A stretch of 64,000 nucleotides of DNA from assembly GCA_006384855.1 (NCBI GenBank), contig VCJN01001856.1, positions 62,001 to 126,000 of the forward strand, written 5' to 3'. The DNA comes from Tetraselmis striata. Lineage: Eukaryota; Chlorophyta; Chlorodendrophyceae; Chlorodendrales; Chlorodendraceae. The translations under genes and the position numbers were made by a program. The notes beneath the pieces are model-generated. The model had not been told where the DNA came from, searched no databases, and saw only the letters and a program-made list of their open reading frames with translations. Of the stretch, positions 9,681-19,758 are shown piece by piece; position 1 is the stretch's first letter, and every line of letters starts with the position of its first letter.

Positions 9681-10587
9681 CCAAGGCGCGGCGGCCGGGG
9701 CAGCGCGGCGCCAAGGCGCGGCGGCCGGGGCAGCGCGGCGCCAAGGCGCGGCGGCCGGGGCAGCGCGGCGCCAAGGCGCGGCGGCCGGGGCAGCGCGGCG
9801 CCAAGGCGCGGCGGCCGGGGCAGCGCGGCGCCAAGACAGCGGCGGCCGGGGCAGCGCGGCGCCAAGACAGCGGCGGCCGGGGCAGCGCGGCGCCAAGACA
9901 GCGGCGGCCGGGGCAGCGCGGCGCCAAGACAGCGGCGGCCGGGGCAGCGCGGCGCCAAGACAGCGGCGGCCGGGGCAGCGCGGCGCCAAGGCGCGGCGGC
10001 CGGGGCAGCGCGGCGCCAAGGCGCGGCGGCCGGGGCAGCGCGGCGCCAAGGCGCGGCGGCCGGGGCAGCGCGGCGCCAAGGCGCGGCGGCCGGGGCAGCG
10101 CGGCGCCAAGGCGCGGCGGCCGGGGCAGCGCGGCGCCAAGGCGCGGCGGCCGGGGCAGCGCGGCGCCAAGGCGCGGCGGCCGGGGCAGCGCGGCGCCAAG
10201 GCGCGGCGGCCGGGGCAGCGCGGCGCCAAGGCGCGGCGGCCGGGGCAGCGCGGCGCCAAGGCGCGGCGGCCGGGGCAGCGCGGCGCCAAGACAGCGGCGG
10301 CCGGGGCAGCGCGGCGCCAAGACAGCGGCGGCCGGGGCAGCGCGGCGCCAAGGCGCGGCGGCCGGGGCAGCGCGGCGCCAAGGCGCGGCGGCCGGGGCAG
10401 CGCGGCGCCAAGGCGCGGCGGCCGGGGCAGCGCGGCGCCAAGGCGCGGCGGCCGGGGCAGCGCGGCGCCAAGGCGCGGCGGCCGGGGCAGCGCGGCGCCA
10501 AGGCGCGGCGGCCGGGGCAGCGCGGCGCCAAGGCGCGGCGGCCGGGGCAGCGCGGCGCCAAGGCGCGGCGGCCGGGGCAGCGCGGCT
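9681..10587 (+). repeat. 30/31-bp GC-rich minisatellite, 30 units
   Basis: By direct count the array has 30 units: 5 of type A (30 bp, beginning ccaaggcgcggcgg), 5 of type B (31 bp, beginning ccaagacagcggcgg), 10 A, 2 B and 8 A, totalling 907 bp. Units within a type look identical. Apart from the last base pair the plus strand contains no T, so no stop codon is possible in any of the six frames. Long open frames here, including one of about 400 codons continuous with the upstream transposase-like frame, follow from composition. The seven B units each shift the reading frame by one base. Confidence 0.95.
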
Positions 10588-11189
10588 TTAAGACAACGCA
10601 TACAGCGGAATCGGCGGAAAGGGATGCATTACAAGCTGTGGACGGCAGCCGCTGAAAACTATGCGGTCATGCCGCAACAACCCCAGCACTGGCTTCTGGA
10701 TACCTCTGATCTGGCTGACGGCGGCGGGCTGCGGGATGCAGGGCCGCATGACTGAGGTGGCGGTGCTGGTGAGCCCGCAGAGTCTGCATGCGGCGGAGGC
10801 GGCGCAGCCGCATAGGCACTAGACAATGCTCTGAAGCGAGCCCCAATTGTCTGCCCAGCGCCTGCCCCAATGTAACGCACCAGCTTGGCAGCAATTGGCA
10901 GCTCTTTTGCCCCCCCCCTCCACCCCACAGACACACTACCAATACCAGTTTCTCATCCCGGCGGGCAGTTGATGCGTATACCCAGGCTTGTGCGTACGCA
11001 GTGCGGGGGGGGTGGGGGGGGGGGGAATCACTATAGCTAAGCTAGTGATGTGAGATATGAGTGCAGCAACAGATATTGTGCAAGATATAATACGATGGCA
11101 TGCAAGCGGGTCCCCGCTCTTCCACAATCATTGGCCCTGCTCCCTCTTGCCCCGCCCCCGGTGCCCTTTAGCTGCTCTCAGCATCCCGA
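10588..11189. other. Downstream tail of minisatellite region; no clear gene
   Basis: The open frame crossing the array continues as QRIQRNRRKGMHYKLW and QQPQHWLLD before stopping at 10755; this may be residual transposon coding sequence. Further right lie a C-run near 10911 and a G-rich stretch at 11005-11025. No other feature is supported. Confidence 0.35.
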
Positions 11190-11500
11190 GTGGGATGGGC
11201 GGGGCAGCGGTTGCTACCGAGTGAGGCGTAGCATCGTTTGCAGTGGCAACGCAGCCTTTCCGGTGTGACGCCGACTGGATGTAACCCAGCAGTACGCGCA
11301 AAGTGCAAGTGCAAGCTGCTGATGGCGGGGATCCCGCGCGGGGGGGGGGGGGGGGGGGGGGGGCAGCGGCTGTGGGATAGGCGCGGCAGCGGTTGCTACA
11401 GAGTGAGGCGTCGCATTGTTTGCAGTAGCAACGCAGCCTTTCCGGTTGCATAGTGTGACGCAGCCTGGATGTAACCCAGCAGTACGCGCAAAGTGCAAGT
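11190..11500. repeat. Tandem duplication around a poly-G run
   Basis: Two copies of a ~125-bp sequence (about 11198-11315 and 11375-11500) share cagcggttgctac, gagtgaggcgt, gcaacgcagcctttccgg and ggatgtaacccagcagtacg. They are separated by about 22 consecutive Gs at 11341-11362. Period is roughly 175 bp. No coding meaning is apparent. Confidence 0.75.
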
Positions 11501-11543
11501 GTTACACGTCCGTGTGCCCCACCCAATGACATTGCGCCCGACC

Positions 11544-12245
11544 TCACTGACGGCATGTCTCGCTCTCCTTCAGCTCCTGGGCCGTCCGCCGCCTCACCCT
11601 GCGCACCCTACCAGCCGCGCGTGCCTTCTCGGAAGCCTCACACACGGCGGCGCGAGTCGCGTCGTGGAACGCGTCCCTGACATGGCGGAACTCCGCCCTC
11701 TTCGTGGCCGTGGTCGGGCAGGGGACTGCCCGCTGATGGGTCGCCATGCATGGGTACTTGGGGCCGCACAAAGCCGGGGTGCCGTCGCAGCAACACTCCC
11801 AGTCCGTCCGTTGGCCGCAGTCCACGCATGACGGGCGTCCGGCCAGGACACGCACATGATAGTGCATGTGGCCGCCTCCCGCCACTGCTCGTAGTGCTCC
11901 GGTCAACATGGCGACGAGCAAGTCGGCATGTCCCGCAGGTGGCTGCGGGGCGGGTGGCGCGAGCGCAGCCTCGCTCGCCTCGACAACCCCCTCAGCCCGA
12001 TCAGTCGCCTCGACCACGGCCTCCTCTGCCTCCTGACGCGGCGCACCAGGCGCATCATCGTCGCCTGGCAGGGCGTCCCCCCCCGCAACGGCGCCGTCGG
12101 CGGTGGCCGACGCCGTCGTGGCGGGGTGTTGTGAGGAGGTGGCCCTAGACATAGGTGGGGCCGGCACCGCCATGTGTTGCTCCACATGCGGTGCGGTTCC
12201 TGACGCGACAGCTCCGTCGCACCAGTACCGGCGCCGGCACCCCAC
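11544..12245 (-). CDS. Cys-rich zinc-finger ORF, piggyBac-tail-like
   Basis: A 233-codon minus-strand frame has an Ala/Glu-rich middle (EEAVVEATDRAEGVVEASEA), then VAGGGHMHYHVRVLAG and a cysteine cluster: CVDCGQRTDWECCCDG, followed by PALCGPKYPCMATHQ. The pattern C-x2-C-x6..8-C-x-C ... LC-x5-C-x3-H resembles the zinc-binding tail that ends piggyBac-type transposases (C-x2-C, C-x2-C, LC-x3-C-x3-H). A basic Arg-rich C-terminus (RVRRVRRRTAQELKE) closes the protein. No DDD catalytic core is visible upstream within about 600 bp, so this is at most a transposase remnant or an unrelated zinc-finger protein. It lies among transposon debris. Confidence 0.35.
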   Translation of the reverse strand: MGCRRRYWCDGAVASGTAPHVEQHMAVPAPPMSRATSSQHPATTASATADGAVAGGDALPGDDDAPGAPRQEAEEAVVEATDRAEGVVEASEAALAPPAPQPPAGHADLLVAMLTGALRAVAGGGHMHYHVRVLAGRPSCVDCGQRTDWECCCDGTPALCGPKYPCMATHQRAVPCPTTATKRAEFRHVRDAFHDATRAAVCEASEKARAAGRVRRVRRRTAQELKESETCRQ

Positions 12246-13146
12246 GCACGCCTGCTGGGCTTACCACCAACCGGCATGTTTCCTTTGGGAGGCGGTTCAT
12301 CCGCGTCGGAGGTGAGCGGCGGTGCCTGTGTGGGTGTGGATACTGCCCGGCCATTAGGGCTCCCGCCGCCTGTCGCTCCGCCGACCCACGCCGCGGCGTG
12401 TGCTGCGCCCCGCATAGTCGCCTCGAATATAATATACATGACGCGGGGACGGGGGGGGATTCGTGCGTTTCGTATGTCGGCGGAAAGGCGTGCGAAGCTG
12501 CGGCTGGCGAAGGTGGTGGAAGTAAGCGTGGCGGCGTCGGCGGCGTATTACCGTGCGTGCATGCGTGCGCAACCCCGCGGCAGCAAGCGCCGGACTCGGC
12601 GTGTGCCAGCGGCAGAGCTGCGAAGCCATGGACACGGTACGGGATGCCAAGTCTGGCTAAGCAACTGCCGAGGCTGGCGGCTTAACCCCCATGTCCGGCG
12701 GTTGAGGGACGGAAAGTGCGTAGAAGTTGATCGGGAAAGCGGGCATATAAGCCTGGCTGTGCTAGGTTCCTATTAAGTAATGACGGTTTGTGCTAAGTAA
12801 TTCTTAGGGGTAGACCATGCAGCGCAGGTAGGGGGCGGTATAAATGAGGCCGGGCACATATACTGCTCCACGAAACGACACTGTCGCACGTGTAGTTGAA
12901 TAGACGCCCCCCCCCCCCCCCCCCCCCCCCCCGCCGGGTCGGCCCGCCGACCCGCCACGGCATGTAATATTTGTCATGCATCGCTGGGGTATGTGTGAGT
13001 GGATGCCCCGCCGCCACATCCCCACCCCCACCCCCCCCCCCCCCCCCCCCCCCATTTACACTTGTGCACTCATAAAGTTTGGGCTGGTTTCGGAGCAATA
13101 CATGTACGTATGTATATACATACAATGGAACGTAGGACCTGCGCGG
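12246..13146. other. Spacer with poly-C runs and one small unassigned ORF
   Basis: A plus-strand frame (12438-12776) encodes a basic peptide (SAERRAKLRLAKVVEVSV, RGSKRRTRRVPAAEL) with no recognised family. Uninterrupted C-rich runs lie at about 12906-12932 and 13025-13052. Nothing else is supported. Confidence 0.3.
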
Positions 13147-14290
13147 AGAGAGGGGGGGCTGGCGGAATGCGTTGGGGGTGCGTAGAGTAGCGTGTTGGTG
13201 AGATTCGGGGTGCATCGGACGCCGGATGCCGATCCACCCAGCGTAAAAGACGCCTACGTAATATTCACACTATATATATTCACACGCAAATGTGTGAAAA
13301 CCGGACATTCCGTGCGTGCCGGATGGGTGGGAATACGGCGTCCGATGCAGCCAAAACCCCAGCAACACGCTATTCTGTGCACCGCCAATGCACTCCGCCA
13401 GCACCGCCTCATTCTCTGTCGATTTCGAAAACGCCTTCACATTACCCACCGGTAATTGCAATTGCCACCGTGTAATGTTGTCACGATGTGCGCACACAAC
13501 AACACTTACTACCGGTTCCGACGCGGATGGAGGCGGGGCTTGCGGAGTGAGTTGGGGGTGCGTAGAGTAGCGTGCTGCAAATAATTGGGGTGCATCGGAC
13601 GCCGGATGCCCACCCACCCGGCGTAAAAGACGCGTAATATTCACACTTTATTAACACACAAATGTGTGAAAACCGGACATTCCGTGCCGGATGGGTGGGA
13701 ATACGGCGTCCGATGCAGCCAAAACCCCAGCAACACGCTATTCTGTGCACCGCCAATGCACTCCGCCAGCACCGCCACATTCTCTGTCGATTTCGAAAAC
13801 GCCTTCACATTGTCCACCGCTAATTGCAATTGCCGTGTAATGTTGTCACGATGTGCGCACACAACAACACTTACTACCGGTTCCGACGCGGATGGAGGCG
13901 AGGCTTGCGGAGTGCGTTGGGGGTGCGTAGAGTAGCGTGCTGCAAATAATTGGGGTGCATCGGACGCCGGATGCCCATCCACCCGGCGTAAAAGACGCGT
14001 AATATTCACACTGCTTTATTAACACACAAATGTGTGAAAACCGGACATTCCGTGCCGGATGGGTGGGAATACGGCGTCCGATGCAGCCAAAACCCCAGCA
14101 ACACGCTATTCTGTGCACCGCCAATGCACTCCGCCAGCACCGCCTCATTCTCTGTCGATTTCGAAAACGCCTTCACATTATCCACCGCTAATAATTGCAA
14201 TTGCCACCGTTTAATGTTGTCACGATGTGCGCACACAACAACACTTACTACCGGTTCCGACGCGGATGGAGGCGAGGCTTGCGGAGTGCA
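13147..14290 (+). repeat. Three-unit satellite (365-380 bp) with internal inverted repeat
   Basis: The words tgcatcggacgccgg (13211, 13591, 13956), cacaaatgtgtgaaaaccgg, caccgccaatgcactccgcc and cactactaccggttccgac-like text recur in order. This gives periods of 380 then 365 bp. Within each unit gcatcggacgccg is followed about 100 bp later by its reverse complement cggcgtccgatgc, with flanking cccacccaccc / gggtggg also complementary. Each unit could therefore fold into a stem of about 30 bp. Frames in the units differ between copies and are not coding. Confidence 0.9.
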
Positions 14291-14740
14291 CTTGCGGTGC
14301 ACAGACTAGCGGGAGACTAGACCCATTGTCGCTTATTTACAAGCACGGGCGGTGCTGCCAGACCTGATCGTCTACGGCCGATATAATATTCACACTATAT
14401 TAACATCGGTGCACACCGCCGCACACCGCCGCACACCGCCGCACACCGCTGCGCGCGCACATTCGTCGCACACATTATCCCGGATTCACTCGCCGTATCC
14501 ATTACGCCGTGCTACTTCAACAATAAACATTGCGAAATTACACCGACACAATGCCGCACCGACTAGCTCTTGACAATACGTGCATATAAATAGTAGTGGC
14601 GCGCTGCTCCTCGCCTCCGATGTGTCGTTGACTGCTGCGGAAGGCGGTCGTCGACTGGGTGTTAGTTTCTCCACCTCGGCCGCCCCCCCCCCCCCCCCCC
14701 CGCCCCCCCCCCCCCCCCCCCTTCACCGCTCACAGCGCCA
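14291..14740. other. Spacer with short tandem repeat
   Basis: A 10-bp motif (gcacaccgcc) repeats about four times at 14410-14450. A C-rich run of nearly 40 bases, interrupted by a G, precedes the ATG at 14741. TATATAAATAG-like sequence occurs at 14582-14592. No gene was recognised. Confidence 0.5.
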
Positions 14741-15028
14741 TGGCCGACCTCGCCCCCCCGGGCAAAAGTGGGCGGCGAGCCTTGTTGTCTCGCGTGTCCG
14801 CGCCGCCGGCATCGAGGAGGACGAGAAAGACATGAGGAAACCCGTGACAAGGTGGGCGCGCAACAAAACACTCCATCCTCCGCATTAGCACGCACCCACT
14901 CGTGGCTAACTTGTGCCGCGCGCAGGTTCGTCCGGGAGCGCCGTAAGGCCCACCTCAACGCCAAGGCTTCCACAGTGCCAGCGGCGCAACTCGTGGTGGC
15001 CGAGGAGGCCGCATCCTCAGCCGCTTAA
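14741..15028 (+). CDS. Small hypothetical protein, possibly two exons
   Basis: A frame reading EEDEKDMRKPVTR reaches a GT at about 14850, and after an AG near 14924 continues as FVRERRKAHLNAKAS and VVAEEAASSAA before TAA at 15028. Joining them gives a short, highly charged protein. The ATG at 14741 is in a different frame from the first segment, so the start is uncertain. No family was recognised. The segment lies between satellite and low-complexity DNA and may be transposon-derived. Confidence 0.25.
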   Translation, partial: WPTSPPRAKVGGEPCCLACPRRRHRGGRERHEETRDKVGAQQNTPSSALARTHSWLTCAARRFVRERRKAHLNAKASTVPAAQLVVAEEAASSAA

Positions 15029-15046
15029 AGGCGAAACGATTGTGGC

Positions 15047-15328
15047 TTGTTGTGGGTGTCTGGGCACAGGGGGCGTCCCGACGCCAAGGTAAGGAAGCTC
15101 ATGGCGGCGTCGTCGACGGCACAGCCTCCCGGGGTGGTGAAGACACTGACGGATGACAAGAAGCGGAAGAGGCCAGTGAAGAAACGCCGAGGTAAGAAAC
15201 TGACGGTCGCGGAGTCGGAGGCGGAGTCGGAGGCGCAGGCGGAGGCGGAGGCGGAGGCGGAGGCGGAGGCAGCGAGATCGTCGAAGCGGAGGGTCCCCCG
15301 GGCACGCAAGAACAAGAACAAGCAGTAG
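15047..15328 (+). CDS. Hypothetical Lys/Glu-Ala-rich protein
   Basis: A 93-codon frame reads with basic clusters DDKKRKRPVKKRRGKKL, an EA repeat of about 14 residues (from a GGAGGC hexamer run at 15215-15265), and a basic C-terminus (SSKRRVPRARKNKNKQ) followed by TAG. The two basic blocks would suit a nuclear protein. The first codon is TTG in the nominal frame, so the true start or an upstream exon is unknown. No homologous family was recognised. Confidence 0.3.
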   Translation: MLWVSGHRGRPDAKVRKLMAASSTAQPPGVVKTLTDDKKRKRPVKKRRGKKLTVAESEAESEAQAEAEAEAEAEAARSSKRRVPRARKNKNKQ

Positions 15329-15990
15329 CCCCCGCCCCCTTTACCCCCCCCCCCCCCCCCCCCAGGCGGGAGCGGCTGGCGGCGAGGGGGGGCGGGGGGG
15401 GGCGGGGCGGGCGTGGTCCCCCCGCCCCCGCACCCCCCCCCCCCCCCCGGGCCACATCCCCCGATGGCAGCTGTCGCGAATATTGTAATTCAATCATTCT
15501 TCGGCAAACCGCTGCCTGCCCCCGCCCTCCCCCTCGCGAATATTTATGTAACGTGAGCACTCTTTGGCAAAACATGGCAGCCAAACCGCCCATCTGATGA
15601 CCTTTGATCGGACGGCTGGCAGGCCCGATCAGCAGTACTAGTACTGCAAATTCCCCAGTGTTACCAAATACGTACGGCTGCGATTTGCGCTCCCATGTAC
15701 TAATAGTCGTACTTATCCACAGGACGACTAGGGTTCGTGCCCGGGTACCGGGTACCGGGTACTACATCCCCGGTACCGGCGTCATAAATATATCGCGTAC
15801 TACCCGGTACTACACGGACAACCTTGTACCTTGTACGTCAGTGCCATGTACGCTTCACCGGGCTGGTACGGCTACCAGAATGATGACAAAAAGGATTTAT
15901 CGCCCGCCGGCAATAACGCCGGATGTACTCGCACGTAACTGGATGGACGTGCCGCCACCAGCAGCAGCCTTCACGGATAAATAATAGTCG
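15329..15990. other. C-rich low-complexity DNA and spacer
   Basis: 15340-15450 is almost pure C/G with long C runs. The imperfect words ccgggtac/ggtaccgg repeat at 15735-15780. No gene is seen. Confidence 0.6.
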
Positions 15991-16766
15991 CTAGTAGTAG
16001 TGCTTCGTCACCTGTATGTCACATCTGAATCTCACAGTGCTAGGCAGGAAGAAGTACCCAGCAGCGACCCCCCGCAGCTCATGCGGAGTCATGACCGTCC
16101 GCGCGGTGGGGATGGCCACTGTCCACATGCCTGACGCCGCGTCGAGCTGGTTGAACAAGATCCGTTCCCTACATGTGACAGGGTGAGCGCACACCTCATT
16201 TCGAAGCCGAGAGTTGTTGGCCTGGTCTAGAAATGCCGTCAGCTCCTTTTGCGAGCCCGACGCAGCCTCCACTTCCCGCTCCATCACGCGCGCATCTGCG
16301 TCGCCGAGATGGCCAGCAGTAGCCGCTTGGAGGCGGCCCCACGCCTCGCGCATCTCCGCGGCGTAGCTGTCCGACCCATGAGCATCGTTGAGGAAGTGGT
16401 CATACCGGCGGGCGGAAGAAGTTGCGTTAAGCTGCTTCGGCCAAGTACGGACCCGAGCTGTGGGTCAAAGAAACCAAGGGTTGAGGTGTTGGTGCCGGAG
16501 TTCCTAGTCAAGAACCTTGGGAGGATGGCATTCATGCAGCCGATAAAGGCGGCATCACGAACGGTAGCCATGCGGCGGATGCCAGCTCCCTTCAACCGAG
16601 TGGGGAGGTGAAGCCTGCTGCGCGCCCTGGCCACTGCATCCTCGCTCAAGGTAGCCACCTCCGCTGCCATAGGGTCGGGGTCGTGCAAGAGCTCCGCCAA
16701 GAAATCGGTGACCACCGGATTGGTGTCGGTGCCGTACGTGGAGGGATCAAAAGAAACCCCGTGCAC
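15991..16766 (-). pseudogene. LINE-type RT C-terminal fragment
   Basis: Two overlapping minus-strand frames (16766-16284 and 16353-15991) appear to be one protein with a shift at about 16350. The first contains ARARSRLHLPTRLKGAGIRR followed by MATVRDAAFIGCMNAILPRF. This matches the post-RT L-P-x-R-x-G-G-x-G-I/L block of LINE-like proteins in algae and protists. The second carries FNQLDAASGMWTVAIPTART and GVAAGYFFLPSTVRFRCD, again as in that region. The catalytic RT motifs are not present, so only the C-terminal third survives. The 22-nt sequence at its end recurs inverted at 7622-7643. Confidence 0.5.
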
Positions 16767-17731
16767 TGTACTGTCCGCTACACCGCACTATATACCGATT
16801 AACACCTGAGCGGTTGTTGTTCAACGCGCGAAATGTTAGAGAAACATGGCCCCATTTATCCGAAGCTGACGTGGCACAAAGCGGACGTCCCTGGGGGTCG
16901 CACGGCCATTTCTCTATAAGCCACCCCCCCCCCTTGTTGGAGCCCCGTAGGTCGTCGGTCGGTTGCGCGCGCCTCACGCGCGTCTCGATCGCCGAGTCAT
17001 GCTAACCTGCTCTCGTCGCCGGAGCTGTGGTTTTCAAACGGGAAACATCACCATATCACACCGCGCAGCTCGCCACCTCGTCGCACTCACTCAGCCTCGA
17101 TTCGACTATCGTCTGATACTTAGAGCGGGGGGGGGGGGGGGGGGGGGGGCTGGCTGCCTCAGTCCAACTACGCCTCCTTATAGGGACACTCAGATGACCT
17201 TAGATGAAATAAACGGGAACATGGCACCGCCCTAGTCCGACTACGCCTACATGAGCAGCGGCGAGATGCCGCACCTAGAGGACCCAAACAAACGGCGGAC
17301 TGCATGCGCTGGGGCTCTATGATGAACTGAGTAGCGCGGAAGACGGAGGAGCCGCGAAGTCAAAGATATCAAACATGTTGGGCGGCCTAGGGCTGCAACT
17401 AACCCTGCGGATGGAGGAGGGGCTGAAAACATGAGAGGAACCGTAGTACTGCAGTCGCTACATTGTACAACCCCGCGTCCGCCGACCCGCAGACCCGGAG
17501 CCCGGCGTCCGTCATCGACTGACGGGCGGCGAGGCGGATAGGCGACGGTCGTCCGGCGTCCGGCGTCGGACGAACGACGGCGTCCGGCGTCCAGGTCCGG
17601 TCCACGCTGCGGGCTCGGCGCTTCGCGCCATACCCGCCTCGCCCGTAGACCTGACGAACGGCGACGACCGGCCCGTCTCGCGGCGCCCGGGCGGCCGGTA
17701 CCCGTACCAATACATGTAGTCGGAAGGTATG
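16767..17731. other. Spacer, no gene seen
   Basis: Contains a G run of about 23 at 17127-17149 and two related words (cggcgtccggcgtccgg-like) near 17550-17600. No coding signature. Confidence 0.5.
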
Positions 17732-17739
17732 CGCGAGGG

Positions 17740-18595
17740 CGCGTTCCGAATCGTTGGCAGCGTTAGCACGCACTAAGACATGGAGTACATATGTCCATGC
17801 GTCTTTTGCGTCAAACTCCCTGTCACAATACGGTGTGGGTGTCCCCGCGGGGTTGTGGCCGGGCGCGGATGCACATTATGATACAATTACGCACCCGAGT
17901 ATTTCCCACTGCCCGCCGATTGGCCCGGATTCATGCCATGCATGAACGGTTCCTTGTACACTGCCATGCATGTGGCGGAGGTGAACCTGAGACTATCGAA
18001 CATATGTTGGTGGAGTAGTGCTCGCGGTGGGGGTATCATCGTCTTAATTTGGGGTTGTTACTCCGTCCGGGAATTTAGGGATTTTATTAATAGTCAAGTT
18101 ATTGCGTCAACACATGAGGACTTAAGTGCCTTGATTTTGGGCGGGGTCACCCCCCCTTCACGGCGCCCTAGCTGGATTTTATTGGGAATAAAGGGAAAGA
18201 AATTTCCAGCTATGGCGTCAGGTCCTCCCTCACATTGCCTTTTTGGTTGCACATGTGTCGCACTCCCGAAATGCTTTGCTCCGTGGGATGGGGCTTGCCC
18301 CAACTCGCATTACTCGAATGGGCCGACCCACAAACGGGTAGGGCGGACCTTTTGTGGTCAGTGCCGAGTATTTTGATGGCAGTGTTTGAGATTGCTGTGA
18401 TCCAACAGCGTTGGAAATTCCATCACTGGTCTCCGATTAGTATTTCAGAATGCTTCTGCAATTTGCTTGTTAACTATAACGGAGCGTCGCCTACCCAGGC
18501 ATGGCTTTCCGTGATCGCTGCTTAAACGGCCGTCGTAAACGATGCAAGGGTTTCACTGGTGCCAGTCCTGTCACGGGGGCGAGGGGGAAAAAAGT
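17740..18595 (+). mobile_element. 5'-truncated LINE copy (3' end only)
   Basis: Colinear with 22868-23725 of the larger LINE: shared protein blocks are YVHASFASNSLSQYGVGVPAG, HCHACGGGEPETIEHMLVE (a C-x2-C...H-x4-C finger) and LPQLALLEWAD. Both copies end with the DNA words cagtcctgtc, then cgggggc, then a short A-run. The 7-bp word gcgaggg occurs at 17733-17739 and 18596-18602 and could be a target-site duplication. Stops and shifts make it non-coding. Confidence 0.8.
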
Positions 18596-18654
18596 GCGAG
18601 GGTTATTGGTGCCATCGCGGAACTATTACGGAATCTATAACGGATACATTGTTG

Positions 18655-19200
18655 ATCCAGCGAAGCGTCGATTTTTCAGCGGTGAGCTTTATTGCCGTAC
18701 GGGTACCCGTATAGTGCAGCGGATCGGACCTATAGGTGCATGCCTAAGCGCTTATCTACTGGCATGTACTACTAAGTACTTTAATCCACCCACCCGCCCA
18801 CCCACGGTCCTTAATTACACAGCCGTCCGATTACGATCTCACGGTTGGGAGGCTATGAGTACTGGTACTCGCTACTCGCTGCTGGTAATGGAGAAAAAAA
18901 ACTATGGTAATCCTTAGTTCAAATCGCTGGCAATGCGAACGCTCGCTGCTGGTACTGGTATTCGCTACTCGCTGCTGGTAATGATGGTACTGGTACTGGC
19001 TACTCGCTGCAATGCTGGTAATGGAAAAAAAAAACTCTGGTACTTCAAAGCGCTGGCAATGCAAACGCTCGCTGCTGGTACTTCAAAGCCCTGGCAATGC
19101 AATTCATGGAACTGTGGGCTAGTGATATAGAACCCGTTATTTTAGATTTTTCTGAAAAATCGACGCATCGCTGATTCAACTGTCAAGTTACTTCATATAT
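18655..19200 (+). repeat. Intact copy of the dispersed repeat
   Basis: Full-length counterpart of the split repeat at 1255-1400 plus 4690-4990. The middle contains degenerate tandem words (tactggtactcgctactcgctgc, aatgctggtaatgg). Function is unknown; it lies immediately downstream of the truncated LINE. Confidence 0.8.
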
Positions 19201-19286
19201 CTAATAATACATGCGAAACCGTTCCGAAAGTCGGCGACAGACATACATACAAACATACCCACGGACTCACCCCGTACAATAGGATG

Positions 19287-19299
19287 ACATCAGGGGTAA
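19287..19299. repeat. LINE target-site duplication, left
   Basis: acatcaggggtaa, identical to 23725-23737 at the other end of the LINE. Confidence 0.8.
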
Positions 19300-19386
19300 T
19301 ATATATGTTTGCCATGACCCTACCGCATTACCGAGTTTTCCCGCCTGGTATAACATAACCGTAGCTCCGATAGAGTTGGTCCCGAT

Positions 19387-19719
19387 ATGGGCAACCGCGC
19401 GCCACCGGGTGCAGCCGTCATAGTGACGGGGGTTCGCCCTTGGACGGTTGGGCACCTGGCTGAGGGCGCTGGGGCGTCCTTGCGTCCTGTGTGTTGTTGG
19501 GGGGACCCGTCGCCACTACCTGCCTTTTGGAGCCGCGTCGATCGGGCGTTTAATGGCCGGCCCTCGGCCATTCCGATCGATCGTGTGTTGCAGCGGGATG
19601 GGCTAGTGCGCTTTGATGTGTATTATACCCAAGGGCAGCAGGGTGCGCATGTCCGCGAGCGTTTACAACGTTTTGCGGGCCGGTGGGGGTGGTACTTGCG
19701 GGAACACCGCTCGTACTAG
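19387..19719 (+). pseudogene. LINE N-terminal ORF segment
   Basis: ATG at 19387 opens 110 codons ending FDVYYTQGQQGAHVRERLQ and WGWYLREHRSY, then TAG. The endonuclease frame downstream is in the same reading frame, so one TAG (19717-19719) separates them. The domain is not recognised; a nucleic-acid-binding ORF1-like role is only a guess from position. Confidence 0.4.
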
Positions 19720-19758
19720 GATCGCCACGCCGCCCGCCCTCCCCCTCCCCCCCACCCC

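Noticed and set aside
9226..10755. Very long ORFs (300-400 codons) on both strands rich in APRCPGRR or KARRPGQRG units
   Set aside because: They follow from a T-free (plus) / A-free (minus) tandem repeat that cannot contain stop codons; they are not evidence of proteins.
13270..14309. Similar ~100-codon ORFs in the satellite units
   Set aside because: They simply mirror the tandem repeat; starts and ends do not agree and the unit length is not conserved in codons.
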